Part shown: in pieces, positions 9,384 through 18,964 of the stretch
Position numbering within the stretch: the first letter of the stretch is position 1
How the letters are laid out: every line of letters begins with the position of its first letter
The notes under the pieces: generated by a model
The model's database searches: none
Told to the model about the DNA's origin: nothing
The model's input: only the letters and a program-made list of their open reading frames with translations
Assembly: GCA_022794035.1 (NCBI GenBank)
Contig: JAAWDX010000004.1
Coordinates: 62,001-126,000, forward strand
Reading direction: 5' to 3'
DNA length: 64,000 nucleotides
From: Lachnospiraceae bacterium
GTDB lineage: Bacteria > Bacillota > Clostridia > Lachnospirales > Bianqueaceae
Program-made: the position numbers and the translations under genes

Positions 9384-10055
9384 CTACATAATAGAGCGGA
9401 AGAGACCGATCACTTTTCCTAATATAATACAGTCTTTTACTAAGATAGGATCCATATGATCATTTTCTGGCTGCAGGCGAATATAATCCTTTTCTTTATA
9501 AAATGTTTTTACTGTAACACTATCCCCTAAAAGGGCAACAACCTTATCATGATTGACCGCTGTATTTTGTTTACGGATTAAAATTAAATCATTTTCATAA
9601 ATACCAACATTGATCATACTTTCTCCCTGTACGCGTAGCATAAAACACTCAGAATTATGTGTAAAATCTACAGGGATCGGAAAGTAATCTTCAATATTTT
9701 CAACGGCAAGAATGGGCTCGCCTGCACGTACACGTCCTAAAATCGGAACTGCGATTAGTTCAGGACCTTGCACAGGGTTTTGAAAGGCAACTACGCGCTC
9801 TGAGGGAATAAAAGATTGACCGGATAAGGAATCTTCTTTTTCAGGACGACGGCAAATTTCGATAGCTCTTGTTTTGGCGGGATCTCTTCTAATATATCCC
9901 TTTTCCTCCAGCCGCGTTAAATGACCATGCACCGTAGAAGTGGAGCGGAGCCCTACAGCTTCGCAGATTTCTCTGACGGAAGGGGGATAGGCCTTTACTT
10001 CCTGTCGACGAATGATGTATTCCAAAATTTCTCTTTGTTTTTTAGAAATGCTCAT
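9384..10055 (-). CDS. lexA: LexA SOS repressor
   Basis: Repressor of the DNA-damage response that cleaves itself when RecA is activated. Seen: an N-terminal winged helix-turn-helix ([33 protein letters not shown]), the self-cleavage Ala-Gly in GRVRAGEP, the catalytic Ser in VQGESMI and the catalytic Lys in VTVKTF. A longer reading from 10073 exists, but that ATG overlaps the GAGGAGA ribosome site, which sits about 9 bases before ATG 10055; I take 10055 (223 residues). Transcribed divergently from a YneA-like gene with two SOS boxes between, one overlapping the lexA -35, which predicts autorepression. Confidence 0.97.
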   Translation of the reverse strand: MSISKKQREILEYIIRRQEVKAYPPSVREICEAVGLRSTSTVHGHLTRLEEKGYIRRDPAKTRAIEICRRPEKEDSLSGQSFIPSERVVAFQNPVQGPELIAVPILGRVRAGEPILAVENIEDYFPIPVDFTHNSECFMLRVQGESMINVGIYENDLILIRKQNTAVNHDKVVALLGDSVTVKTFYKEKDYIRLQPENDHMDPILVKDCIILGKVIGLFRSIM

Positions 10056-10100
10056 ATAATAATTTCTCCTCATTTAGTATATATTCCGCTCGTTCTTTAC

Positions 10101-10114
10101 TGAACACTCGTTTG
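10101..10114. promoter_or_regulatory. SOS (LexA) box in the lexA leader
   Basis: TGAACACTCGTTTG fits the Firmicute consensus CGAAC-N4-GTTYG except for the first base. It lies in the untranslated leader of lexA. Confidence 0.7.
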
Positions 10115-10180
10115 ACTTACAGCAAGCAGAATCCAGTGATACCGTAATTGACGAGAGTATGTCAGCTATTTATTATGCTT

Positions 10181-10209
10181 ATTATATCATGGAAAATGGG
10201 CGTTGTCAA
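10181..10209 (-). promoter_or_regulatory. lexA promoter
   Basis: On the minus strand TTGACA (10209-10204), 17 bases, TATAAT (10186-10181): a perfect consensus promoter. An SOS box at 10207-10220 overlaps its -35 edge. Confidence 0.8.
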
Positions 10210-10220
10210 ACGAGCGTTCG
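10207..10220. promoter_or_regulatory. SOS (LexA) box between lexA and the yneA-like gene
   Basis: CAAACGAGCGTTCG differs from the palindrome CGAAC-N4-GTTCG at one base of one half. It covers the edge of the lexA -35 and lies 26 bases before the -35 of the divergent gene. Confidence 0.75.
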
Positions 10221-10245
10221 TAAAATGTTTTTTTGAATTTTCAGC

Positions 10246-10305
10246 TTGACAAGAAAAGATGTTCGTGTTATGATAAGAACATTCAATCGATAGAACATTT
10301 TTTCG
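10246..10305 (+). promoter_or_regulatory. Promoter of the yneA-like gene with near-SOS repeats
   Basis: TTGACA (10246-10251), 17 bases, TATGAT (10269-10274). Just downstream lie two similar 14-mers, AGAACATTCAATCG (10276-10289) and AGAACATTTTTTCG (10292-10305); the second is one base off GAAC-N4-GTTCG, so LexA may also bind over the start site. Confidence 0.65.
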
Positions 10306-10327
10306 CATGTAGGGAAAGGAGGATCTT

Positions 10328-10684
10328 ATGGTTTACAGTATATATAAACAGCGAGCACTTCGCCAGAGAAAAATCAATCGTCAGTATCGTCAGCTAGTGT
10401 TATTTCTTTGTGGTATTATCACTTTGCTATTGGTTTTATTAATTTTTACACGTAGCAATCCAGCTAAAGCAGAGGATTGGGTGGTTGAAACATATCAAAG
10501 TGTTATTATACAGCCGGGAGATAGCCTATGGGATTTAGCCGAGGCGCACCGTCAGCCCAATATGGCAATTCAGGATTATATAAAAGAAGTGCGACAAATT
10601 AATCACATAAAAACAGACGAACTAGTGTCCGGAGAATATTTGATCTTACCCATTTATACGTATGATTCTCCTATAGAAAATTAG
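10328..10684 (+). CDS. yneA: LysM membrane protein, YneA-like SOS cell-division inhibitor
   Basis: 118 residues: a short basic cytoplasmic N-terminus, one membrane segment (about 24-42), then one extracellular LysM domain (about 54-110; VIIQPGDSLWDLAEAH ... LVSGEYLILP). This is the architecture of YneA of Bacillus, which is encoded divergently from lexA and delays septation during SOS. The same position, promoter and flanking SOS boxes support the same role; sequence similarity outside LysM is not strong, so the symbol is by analogy. AAAGGAGG precedes the ATG, and a strong terminator follows. Confidence 0.75.
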   Translation: MVYSIYKQRALRQRKINRQYRQLVLFLCGIITLLLVLLIFTRSNPAKAEDWVVETYQSVIIQPGDSLWDLAEAHRQPNMAIQDYIKEVRQINHIKTDELVSGEYLILPIYTYDSPIEN

Positions 10685-10716
10685 CAGATTTCTTTATTTT
10701 GGAATATGGGGGAGAA

Positions 10717-10758
10717 GCTCTCATACCTATTTTCCCGTTTTAGGTATGAGAGCCTTTC
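10717..10758 (+). terminator. Terminator after the yneA-like gene
   Basis: GCTCTCATACCTA (10717-10729) pairs with TAGGTATGAGAGC (10741-10753), then CTTTCATTTT. Confidence 0.8.
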
Positions 10759-10804
10759 ATTTTCTAGAACCGCCTGATAAATTCAGGAAAATAGAGGCTT
10801 TTGC

Positions 10805-10833
10805 TTGACATGAAGGAAATTCTATGATACACT
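10805..10833 (+). promoter_or_regulatory. Promoter of rplU-prp-rpmA
   Basis: TTGACA (10805-10810), 17-base spacer, TACACT (10828-10833). Confidence 0.65.
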
Positions 10834-10839
10834 CCAATA

Positions 10840-10914
10840 GTTGCCGCACGAAGAGGTTTTAAATTCCTTATGGATACCACATTCGGCGAGTTTATATGAG
10901 AAGGAGGTGCTCGG
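10840..10914 (+). promoter_or_regulatory. Probable ribosomal protein L21 leader
   Basis: A 75-base leader precedes rplU. TTGCCG (10841-10846) can pair with CGGCGA (10884-10889), enclosing a loop that contains an AAGAGG...CCTTATGG stretch. An L21 leader structure for autoregulation is known before rplU in Firmicutes; position and the closing stem fit, but I could not test the covariance model. Confidence 0.5.
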
Positions 10915-11226
10915 ATGTACGCTGTCATTGAAACAGGTGGGAAACAGTACCGGGTACAAGAAGGAGACGTTATCTCTGTTGAGAAGTTAGGCTTAATCGA
11001 GGGCGAGATCTATGATTTTGACAAGGTATTACTGATCGCAGATGAGGCCGGTATCAAAACAGGAAGCCCTTATGTAGCTGGTGCTAGTGTAAAAGCTACT
11101 GTAATCACGGAAGGACGCGGTAAAAAAATCTATGTTTACAAGTATAAGTCCAAAAAGACTTATCATAAGAAAACAGGTCATAGACAGTATTTTACCAAAG
11201 TGCAGATCAATGCGATCAATGCTTAA
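10915..11226 (+). CDS. rplU: 50S ribosomal protein L21
   Basis: 103 residues, the usual length. Seen: MYAVIETGGKQYRVQEGD at the start, the VLLIADE and GSPYV segments and the basic 23S-binding C-terminal KYKSKKTYHKKTGHRQ. First gene of the rplU-prp-rpmA operon. AGAAGGAGGTG lies before the ATG. Confidence 0.98.
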   Translation: MYAVIETGGKQYRVQEGDVISVEKLGLIEGEIYDFDKVLLIADEAGIKTGSPYVAGASVKATVITEGRGKKIYVYKYKSKKTYHKKTGHRQYFTKVQINAINA

Positions 11227-11235
11227 TATAGTCCG

Positions 11236-11586
11236 ATGATTACTGCACGATTGTTCCAAAACTCAGTCAATCAGTATTATGGTTTCTTAATTGAGGGACA
11301 TGCAGGATACGGCGAAGAGGGAGAGGATATTATCTGTTCTGCTGTATCAGCCTTGGCATTAAATACCGTTAATTCGATTGAGAAATTTACTGCATTTCAG
11401 CCCTTTTGCAAAATACAGGATGGATATCTATCCTGTACAGTATCTGAGCTACAATTTCCAAATTCAGCTTCTGATATTGATTTTAAAGATGTCAGTTTAT
11501 TATTGAATTCTCTGGCTCTTGGACTGGAATCAATTGTACAGACATATGGAACACAGTATCTTCATGTATTGATTACTCAAAAATAA
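11236..11586 (+). CDS. prp: Ribosomal-processing cysteine protease Prp
   Basis: 116 residues, YsxB/Prp family. Removes the N-terminal extension of ribosomal protein L27 in Firmicutes. Seen: the conserved [21 protein letters not shown] block carrying the catalytic His and Cys about 11 residues apart. It lies between rplU and rpmA, the standard order, and its substrate gene follows 14 bases later. No good Shine-Dalgarno precedes the ATG, so translation is likely coupled to rplU. Confidence 0.95.
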   Translation: MITARLFQNSVNQYYGFLIEGHAGYGEEGEDIICSAVSALALNTVNSIEKFTAFQPFCKIQDGYLSCTVSELQFPNSASDIDFKDVSLLLNSLALGLESIVQTYGTQYLHVLITQK

Positions 11587-11600
11587 GGAGGTGCGTTTTC

Positions 11601-11879
11601 ATGTTCATGATGAATCTTCAACTGTTTGCCCATAAAAAGGGTGTTGGTTCTACTAAAAACGGCCGTGATTCTGAATCTAAACGCCTTGGCGCTAAAAGAG
11701 CAGATGGTCAGGTTGTTAAAGCAGGTAATATCTTATACCGTCAGAGAGGTACTCGTATTCATCCCGGTATCAATGTAGGGATTGGTAAGGATGATACTTT
11801 GTTTGCTTTAGTAGACGGAAGAGTCAAGTTCGAAAGAAAAGGACGCGACAAAAAGCAAGTATCTGTATATCCTGCTTAA
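11601..11879 (+). CDS. rpmA: 50S ribosomal protein L27 with cleavable N-terminal extension
   Basis: 92 residues. The chain opens [23 protein letters not shown]; the stretch before AHKKG is the Firmicute extension that Prp cuts after Phe9, exposing the N-terminus that reaches the peptidyl-transferase centre. AAGGAGG precedes the ATG. A strong terminator follows at 11926-11961. Confidence 0.98.
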   Translation: MFMMNLQLFAHKKGVGSTKNGRDSESKRLGAKRADGQVVKAGNILYRQRGTRIHPGINVGIGKDDTLFALVDGRVKFERKGRDKKQVSVYPA

Positions 11880-11899
11880 TAGCGCTCTAGATAGCCTGA

Positions 11900-13276
<1,377 letters not shown>

Positions 13277-13290
13277 ATAAGGAGCTGACT

Positions 13291-13584
13291 ATGATTACAA
13301 GCAAACAAAGAGCCTATTTAAGAAAATTGGTGCATGATATGGAGCCTATTTTTCAAGTAGGCAAATCTGGAATTACTCCAGAGCTGGTGCAGGCAATTGA
13401 TGAAGCATTAGAAGCCAGGGAGCTCATTAAAGTAACCGTTCTAAAAAATTGCGAAGAGGACGTGCGTTCTATTTGTGAAAAGGTAACCTCCAGAACACAT
13501 AGTGATCCTGTTCTTGTGATTGGACACAAATTTTCTATTTATCGTGCTGCGGATAAACCCAAGTTGGAGCTTCCTAAAAAATGA
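13291..13584 (+). CDS. yhbY: YhbY/CRM-domain RNA-binding protein
   Basis: 97 residues, a single CRM domain: [16 protein letters not shown] start, [18 protein letters not shown] with the conserved GxxG-like loop, [10 protein letters not shown] and [10 protein letters not shown]. Family members bind pre-50S particles and aid assembly. It lies between obg and nadD, and its stop overlaps the nadD ATG (ATGA). Confidence 0.95.
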   Translation: MITSKQRAYLRKLVHDMEPIFQVGKSGITPELVQAIDEALEARELIKVTVLKNCEEDVRSICEKVTSRTHSDPVLVIGHKFSIYRAADKPKLELPKK

Positions 13585-14207
13585 TAGAATCTAAAGGGAA
13601 GAGCAGACCTAAAATTGCCGTCATGGGCGGCACATTTGATCCAATTCATTATGGACATTTAGTTACGGCTGAAGCAGTCATGTATGAGTACCAAATTGAC
13701 CGTGTTTTATTTATCCCCAGCGGTCAGCCGCCGCATAAGGCAGGAAAAACAGTTACGGCAGCTGAACATCGTTATTTGATGACGCTGCTTGCAACAGAAA
13801 CCAATCCTCAATTTTTTTGTTCTCGTATTGAAATTGATCGTCAAGGGTATACCTATACGATTGATACAATTCAAGAACTTAAAAAAATGAATCCAGAAAC
13901 AGATATCTATTTTATTACAGGCGCGGATGCGTTTTCAGAGATTCTAACATGGAAGGATCCAGAACTGCTTTTATCAAGCTGTCATTTTGTGGCAGCAACC
14001 AGGCCCGGATACAGCCGAAAACAGGCAGCTCCTCAAATTGAAGCCATAATGAATCGTCATAAAAATACGCTTCATTATCTGGAAGTACCAGCTCTTACTA
14101 TTTCTTCCAGTGATATCCGTAAGCGCGTTTCTGAAGGCAGACCTATTAAATATCTTTTGCCAGAGGCAGTAGAAACTTATATTAAAAAACATGGGTTGTA
14201 TTGTTAA
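13581..14207 (+). CDS. nadD: Nicotinate-nucleotide adenylyltransferase
   Basis: Adds AMP to nicotinate mononucleotide in NAD synthesis. 208 residues. Seen: the nucleotidyltransferase signature [20 protein letters not shown], the [12 protein letters not shown] substrate segment, FITGADAF and the C-terminal [10 protein letters not shown]. Overlaps yhbY by 4 bases, so translation is coupled. Confidence 0.97.
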   Translation: MIESKGKSRPKIAVMGGTFDPIHYGHLVTAEAVMYEYQIDRVLFIPSGQPPHKAGKTVTAAEHRYLMTLLATETNPQFFCSRIEIDRQGYTYTIDTIQELKKMNPETDIYFITGADAFSEILTWKDPELLLSSCHFVAATRPGYSRKQAAPQIEAIMNRHKNTLHYLEVPALTISSSDIRKRVSEGRPIKYLLPEAVETYIKKHGLYC

Positions 14208-14221
14208 AGAGGAAACTTAAT

Positions 14222-14812
14222 ATGACTGATAAGGAATACCAAGAATTAAGAAATGATATTTTAGCATGGCTCTCAAAACGGTTAAAACCCAAACGTATAA
14301 CTCATACCTTAGGAGTAGAAGAGACAGCAGTAGCTTTAGCGCGTATCTGGGAAAATGATGTATATGAGGCATCTTTGGCAGCATTATTGCATGATAATGC
14401 AAAGAATTTAGATACTCAGTTTCTTTATGAAATATGTCAGAAAGAATATCCTTCTTTTTCTCTTTCTTTAGAGTATGCTTCGGTGCTGCATGCCTTTGCC
14501 GGCGCCAGCATTGCTGCTAAGCGATACCCGATGCTATCTGAGGACATCATCTATGCTATTTGTTATCATACAACGGCAAGGCCTCATATGTCGCTGCTGG
14601 AGAAGATTATCTATGCAGCTGACTTTGCAGAACCAGGCCGTGAATCCATTCCGGGCTTAGAAATCATCAGAGAACGCCTCTTTATCGATTTAGAGGCAGG
14701 GATACGGCAAATTCTACAGCAGACAGTCAGTTATGTTAATCTGAAAAAGAAAAAGATACATCCATTAACATTGGATGCATTACAATATTATGAAAATCAA
14801 TCAAAATCATGA
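14222..14812 (+). CDS. yqeK: YqeK-family HD-domain hydrolase
   Basis: 196 residues. HD phosphohydrolase fold: RITHTLGVEETAVALA (first His), LAALLHDNAKNL (HD pair), ICYHTTARP and IIYAADFAEPGR. Characterised YqeK proteins hydrolyse diadenosine tetraphosphate to ADP; that activity is inferred here. A TTG-initiated reading from 14201 exists, but AAAGAGG stands 9 bases before ATG 14222, so I choose the latter. nadD ends 15 bases before. Confidence 0.92.
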   Translation: MTDKEYQELRNDILAWLSKRLKPKRITHTLGVEETAVALARIWENDVYEASLAALLHDNAKNLDTQFLYEICQKEYPSFSLSLEYASVLHAFAGASIAAKRYPMLSEDIIYAICYHTTARPHMSLLEKIIYAADFAEPGRESIPGLEIIRERLFIDLEAGIRQILQQTVSYVNLKKKKIHPLTLDALQYYENQSKS

Positions 14813-14834
14813 AGTAGAGAGAAAGGAAAAGACA

Positions 14835-15221
14835 ATGGATAAAAAAGAACTTTTAGCTGATCTGGCAATATCTGGAAAAATGGCAAAAGCAGCTTATGAG
14901 GCACTGGAGGATAAACAGGGAGAAGATATCAAGGTATTAGATATTCATGAAATCTCTGTTTTAGCAGATTATTTTATCATTGCGCATGGAAATAACCCTA
15001 ATCATGTAAAGGCTTTAATCGATGCTGTTGAAGATCAATTAGCTGAGCTGGGTTATACAACCAATCACGTTGAGGGATATCATGAAGGCACTTGGGTGCT
15101 ATTAGATTTTGGCCGCATTATTGTTCATGTATTTCATAAGGAAGCACGTTTATTTTATGACTTAGAACGTATTTGGTCGGATGGAAAAACGATTTCCATT
15201 GAAGAATTACCTCGGGCATAA
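14835..15221 (+). CDS. rsfS: Ribosomal silencing factor RsfS
   Basis: 128 residues, RsfS/Iojap family. Binds L14 and blocks subunit joining in starved cells. Seen: KVLDIHEISVLADYFIIAHG, VEGYHEGTWVLLDFGRIIVHVFH and RLFYDLERIW. The reading can extend up to 14775 inside yqeK, but GAAAGGA before ATG 14835 and the family length support this start. Last gene of the obg run; a terminator follows. Confidence 0.95.
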   Translation: MDKKELLADLAISGKMAKAAYEALEDKQGEDIKVLDIHEISVLADYFIIAHGNNPNHVKALIDAVEDQLAELGYTTNHVEGYHEGTWVLLDFGRIIVHVFHKEARLFYDLERIWSDGKTISIEELPRA

Positions 15222-15298
15222 GCGTTTAAGAGAAGTAGATTTCTCTTGATATATCTTTTCGTAAAACGCAAGTTTTACGAAATGTATAAGCTAAAAAA

Positions 15299-15331
15299 GA
15301 ATCTCTCTCAATTTGAGAGAGATTCTTTTTT
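15299..15331. terminator. Bidirectional terminator between rsfS and rubrerythrin
   Basis: GAATCTCTCTCA (15299-15310) pairs with TGAGAGAGATTC (15314-15325) with A run before and T run after. A second small hairpin, TCGTAAAAC/GTTTTACGA (15259-15280), precedes it. Confidence 0.9.
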
Positions 15332-15914
15332 ATTTCTTTTCTTTATAATAGCTTTGCGCATGATTACAAGACGGACAGATTCTGGGAGCTTCATATCCTT
15401 CGTGAATATAGCCACATATCATACAAATCCATTTTGTTTTTTCTGGGCGTTTAAAAACTTCGTCACGTTCCATGCGTTCTTTTAATTCCAGAAAACGCTG
15501 CTCATGAAATTCTTCTACCTTGGCAATGGCCTTATAAGCAGCGGCAACCGTTTGAAAGCCTTCTTTTTCAGCCATATCAGCGGCCTCTTTGTATAAGGCT
15601 GCCCATTCCTCATGTTCTCCCTGCGCCGCGCTGAGTAGATTATCCTGCGTATCACCTAACGATACTGGATAATCAGCACCGACTGTGACAGCATCATGAT
15701 TTAAGCCACCCTCAACTAAAAAATTATAAAAGCGTTTGGCATGTGCCTGTTCATTGGCAGCTGTTTCTTCAAAAATTTCTGCTATTTCCATATAGCCCTC
15801 ACGGCGTGCGGTATCTGCAAAAAATACATACCGATTGCGTGCCTGTGATTCTCCGGCAAAAGCTTTCATCAAATTATCCGCTGTTTCCGTTCCTTTTAAT
15901 TGCAGTGTTTGCAT
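15330..15914 (-). CDS. rbr: Rubrerythrin
   Basis: Non-haem diiron peroxidase that reduces hydrogen peroxide in anaerobes. 194 residues: ferritin-like four-helix domain (1-150) with the diiron ligands in AGESQARNRY, FEETAANEQAHAKRFY and VEEFHEQRF, then a C-terminal rubredoxin domain with two CxxC pairs, WICMICGYI and RICPSCNHA. TAGGAGG precedes the ATG. Monocistronic. Confidence 0.97.
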   Translation of the reverse strand: MQTLQLKGTETADNLMKAFAGESQARNRYVFFADTARREGYMEIAEIFEETAANEQAHAKRFYNFLVEGGLNHDAVTVGADYPVSLGDTQDNLLSAAQGEHEEWAALYKEAADMAEKEGFQTVAAAYKAIAKVEEFHEQRFLELKERMERDEVFKRPEKTKWICMICGYIHEGYEAPRICPSCNHAQSYYKEKK

Positions 15915-15991
15915 TGGTTTCCTCCTAAAAATAAATGAGTATTGATAGCTTATGTTTTTATGGGTAATTTATACATTTTAATAAAAAAACC

Positions 15992-16020
15992 TTAACTATT
16001 CGTTAAATATATGCTACAAT
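15992..16020 (+). promoter_or_regulatory. Promoter of the ttcA-like gene
   Basis: TTAACT (15992-15997), 17 bases, TACAAT (16015-16020), 22 bases before the ATG. Confidence 0.45.
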
Positions 16021-16042
16021 AAGCAAATAAGGAGGAACATCC

Positions 16043-16756
16043 ATGAATTATCAACGACTTTTAAGCTATACGCGCAAAGCGATAGATGAATATCAAATGA
16101 TTGAAGAACATGATCAAATTGCAATTGGTGTATCAGGGGGCAAAGACAGTATCACATTGGCACTTGCCTTAAAAGGACTGCAGCGTTTTTATCCTAAACC
16201 GTTTACCATCAAAGCCTATACGGTTGCCCTTGGGTTTCCAGAAATGGATTATGCCCCGCTGGAGGCCTTTATGGCCGATTGGGAGATTCCGTTTGAAGTA
16301 ATCCAAACGGATATTGCACAGATTGTTTTTGAAGAACGAAAAGAAAAGAATCCTTGCGCGCTGTGCGCGAAAATGAGGAAAGGTGCATTCAATGAGAAGG
16401 TTAAAGCAGACGGATGCAATAAAGTAGCTCTTGGCCATCATAAAGAAGATGTCGTAGAAACATTTCTTTTAAGTCTTTTGTATGAAGGACGCTTTCATAC
16501 GTTTTCACCGGTTACGCATTGGGATCGTATGGGCCTCTACTCTATTCGTCCGCTGATTTATGTGCCGGAGCAGGAAATTGTTTATTTTGCCAATCAGAAT
16601 CAGCTGCCTGTTATGAAAAATGCTTGTCCTGCAGATGGATATACGAAGCGGGAGGAAGCTAAGCAGCAGCTGCGTTTATGGAATCAAAGGGATCATCATG
16701 CGACGAACCGAATTTTTTCGGCAATACAGAATTCCAAGATGAAAGGATGGGGATGA
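16043..16756 (+). CDS. TtcA/TtuA-family tRNA thiolation enzyme
   Basis: 237 residues, PP-loop ATPase. Seen: the ATP-pyrophosphatase loop GVSGGKDSITLALAL near residue 33, a CxxC pair CALCAKMRKGAF near 111 that would hold an iron-sulfur cluster with the later Cys in NACPADGYTKRE, and LGHHKEDVVETFLLSLLY. Fits enzymes that 2-thiolate C32 of tRNA. Specificity for cytidine 32 is inferred. Its stop overlaps the start of the recombinase gene (ATGA). Confidence 0.85.
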   Translation: MNYQRLLSYTRKAIDEYQMIEEHDQIAIGVSGGKDSITLALALKGLQRFYPKPFTIKAYTVALGFPEMDYAPLEAFMADWEIPFEVIQTDIAQIVFEERKEKNPCALCAKMRKGAFNEKVKADGCNKVALGHHKEDVVETFLLSLLYEGRFHTFSPVTHWDRMGLYSIRPLIYVPEQEIVYFANQNQLPVMKNACPADGYTKREEAKQQLRLWNQRDHHATNRIFSAIQNSKMKGWG

Positions 16757-17802
16757 AGATGACCTATCATGAGGAAGAAAAAAAAGAGCTGACAATCAAG
16801 CTTAGAAAGCTATTGCTGACACTGCCGGAATTTTGCTACGAGTATTTTAGGGGAATTGAACCGACAACGGCTGAGCGTACGCGGTTGGGCTATGCTCATG
16901 ATTTGATGATTTTTTTTGAGTTTATGCGGGAGACGTTGCCGTCACTTAAAGAAAAAACAATTCAAGAGATCCAGATCTCTGATTTAAAAAGTATAACCAC
17001 CACACAGCTTGAGATGTTTTTGGATTACTTGACTTATTATGACAGGGAGGGAGAGGAATTCCAAAATGGAGAAAAGGGAAAGGCAAGGAAGCTGGCGGCC
17101 GTAAGAAGCCTTTTTAAATATTTCTATCGTAAACAGCTTCTGCCCTCTAATCCAGCTTCTTTGATCAGCACACCGAAAATACATGATAAAACGATTATTA
17201 AATTGGATGTAGATGAAATCGCACGTTTGCTGGATCAGGTAGAATCCGGAGATAAACTGACCAAAAAACAGCAGGCCTATCATAAAGCTACCAAAACCCG
17301 TGATCTGGCGATTGTAACGCTGTTATTGGGAACGGGAATCCGTGTCTCCGAGTGCGTGGGGCTGGATGTACAGGATGTAGATTTTAACCATAATGGCATT
17401 AAAATTATTCGAAAAGGCGGTAATGAGGCAATCGTCTATTTTGGTGATGAGGTTCGCGAGGCGCTGATCGATTATATCGCCCAGCGAAAAGACATTTTGC
17501 CAATGGCCGGGCATGAAAACGCGCTTTTTCTTTCTATGCAAAAACGGCGGCTAACAGTGCGTTCGGTTGAAAATTTAGTGAAAAAATATTCTCAAAGTGT
17601 GATTGCCCTCAAACATATTTCCCCCCACAAGCTGCGCAGCTCCTATGGTACGGCTCTATATAATGAAACGGGTGATATTTATTTAGTAGCTGATGTGCTG
17701 GGGCATAAGGATGTAAATACAACTCGAAAGCATTATGCTCAGCTAGAAGATGCGAGAAGGCGTTCTGCCGCCAAAGCAGTTCATTTGCGGCGAGAAGATT
17801 AG
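16753..17802 (+). CDS. Tyrosine recombinase, XerC/XerD-like
   Basis: 349 residues: N-terminal SAM-like core-binding domain (about 40-140) and C-terminal catalytic domain with all key residues: Arg in LGTGIRVSECVGL, Lys in IIRKGGN, HxxR in PHKLRSSYGT, His in LGHKDVNTT and Tyr in KHYAQL. Length and lack of mobile-element neighbours suggest a chromosomal resolvase-type recombinase. The reading can be extended to 16678 inside ttcA, but GAAAGGA lies before ATG 16753, which overlaps the ttcA stop. No dif-like site was recognised. Convergent with the RNase G gene, with a 4-base overlap of the ends. Confidence 0.88.
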   Translation: MKMTYHEEEKKELTIKLRKLLLTLPEFCYEYFRGIEPTTAERTRLGYAHDLMIFFEFMRETLPSLKEKTIQEIQISDLKSITTTQLEMFLDYLTYYDREGEEFQNGEKGKARKLAAVRSLFKYFYRKQLLPSNPASLISTPKIHDKTIIKLDVDEIARLLDQVESGDKLTKKQQAYHKATKTRDLAIVTLLLGTGIRVSECVGLDVQDVDFNHNGIKIIRKGGNEAIVYFGDEVREALIDYIAQRKDILPMAGHENALFLSMQKRRLTVRSVENLVKKYSQSVIALKHISPHKLRSSYGTALYNETGDIYLVADVLGHKDVNTTRKHYAQLEDARRRSAAKAVHLRRED

Positions 17803-18959
17803 ATATGAAATTGTCTGGAAAGAGGTTTTCCCTTTCGTTCACGGGATATCTCTACCAGCCCTAGCTGCGTAAAGCCATGAACCTTTGTTTTGTGCAGATC
17901 GAGCTCAGAAAAAGTCTTTTGTAAGATTGCTAAAAGCTGATTTTTATGAGCTATCTCCCGCATATCGATAAAGTCAATCATAATAATACCAGCAAGATTA
18001 CGCAGCAGAATTTGTTGTACAATATAGGGCACCGCTTGGATGTTAAACTGGGCCACCGCTATTTCCTTATCACGGCCGGCGATTGCCTTTCCGGTGTTTA
18101 CATCAATTACGGCAAGAGCCTCTGTCTCTTCAACAAAGAGATAGCCGCCATGAGAAAGAAATACTTTCTTCTGCAGTGCCTTGGGAAGCTGAGCGGAGAT
18201 CTTGTAAAAATCCATCAGCGGCCAATGAGAATCCTGATATAATTGAAAGCAGGATTCTAATTCAGAATGCTGCAATAAGATCTCTTCTTTGATTTGTTTA
18301 AATAAAGCAGCATCATCTACTACGATTTTTCCAATCTTTGCGACTGGTAAAGATAAAATTAATTTTCCCACAGAGCTGCCAGCTCGGTATAGCGTATCTC
18401 CAATGCGGCTATATTTGGCCTGTTCTGTAATTTTCTGATACAGCTGATACAAACGGAGAGCTTCCTGCTGCAAAGGGAGCTCTTCTTTGCTCTGACTATC
18501 CGTTCGTAAAATATATCCTATTTTTCCGCATTGCGGAAAAGAGCTGCCGATATCCTTCAAGCGGGCACGTTCCTTTGGATCGGCAATTTTAGCGGAAACT
18601 CCCAGTTTAGAGTTAGCAGGTGTAAGCACAATGTATCGGCCTGTCAGGCTAAGCTGATCGGTGACAACCATCCCCTTCTCTCCCACTGCGTCCTTTTGCA
18701 GCTGCACTAGGCATTCCTGACCAGGTTTATAGTTTCTGGCAGTCGTTTGATCTATGGGCATAAAAGCCGGCCGTTTTTCTCCAATATTGAGAAAAACGGC
18801 ATTGATTCCCGGGACAATTTCTTCAATTTGAGCTAAACGAATATCTCCTAAAATTTCTTCGTTTTCTTGTACATATTCATGATAGGCAATGAGCTGATCC
18901 TCCCATAAAATGCCGGCCTGTATTTTTTCTGGAAGCTTTGAAATCATAATCTGATACAT
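17799..18959 (-). CDS. rng: RNase E/G family ribonuclease, short form without zinc-link
   Basis: 386 residues from ATG 18959, which has AGGTGAGG about 10 bases upstream; a GTG at 18968 is too close to it. Seen: an S1-like RNA-binding segment (DIRLAQIEEIVPGINAVFLNIG), and the DNase I-like catalytic region with both metal-binding Asp residues in AVIDVNTGK (Asp286) and MIDFIDMRE (Asp329). The chain ends at LVEISRERKGKPLSRQFHI, the point where the family normally continues into the CPxC zinc-link and small domain. Works in rRNA and mRNA processing. Third gene of TIGR03960-TIGR03936-rng. Confidence 0.88.
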   Translation of the reverse strand: MYQIMISKLPEKIQAGILWEDQLIAYHEYVQENEEILGDIRLAQIEEIVPGINAVFLNIGEKRPAFMPIDQTTARNYKPGQECLVQLQKDAVGEKGMVVTDQLSLTGRYIVLTPANSKLGVSAKIADPKERARLKDIGSSFPQCGKIGYILRTDSQSKEELPLQQEALRLYQLYQKITEQAKYSRIGDTLYRAGSSVGKLILSLPVAKIGKIVVDDAALFKQIKEEILLQHSELESCFQLYQDSHWPLMDFYKISAQLPKALQKKVFLSHGGYLFVEETEALAVIDVNTGKAIAGRDKEIAVAQFNIQAVPYIVQQILLRNLAGIIMIDFIDMREIAHKNQLLAILQKTFSELDLHKTKVHGFTQLGLVEISRERKGKPLSRQFHI

Positions 18960-18964
18960 GAAGC

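Noticed and set aside
16753..17802. Integrase marking a mobile element
   Set aside because: No excisionase, attachment repeats, tRNA end or foreign genes nearby; the gene is coupled to ttcA, so it looks chromosomal.
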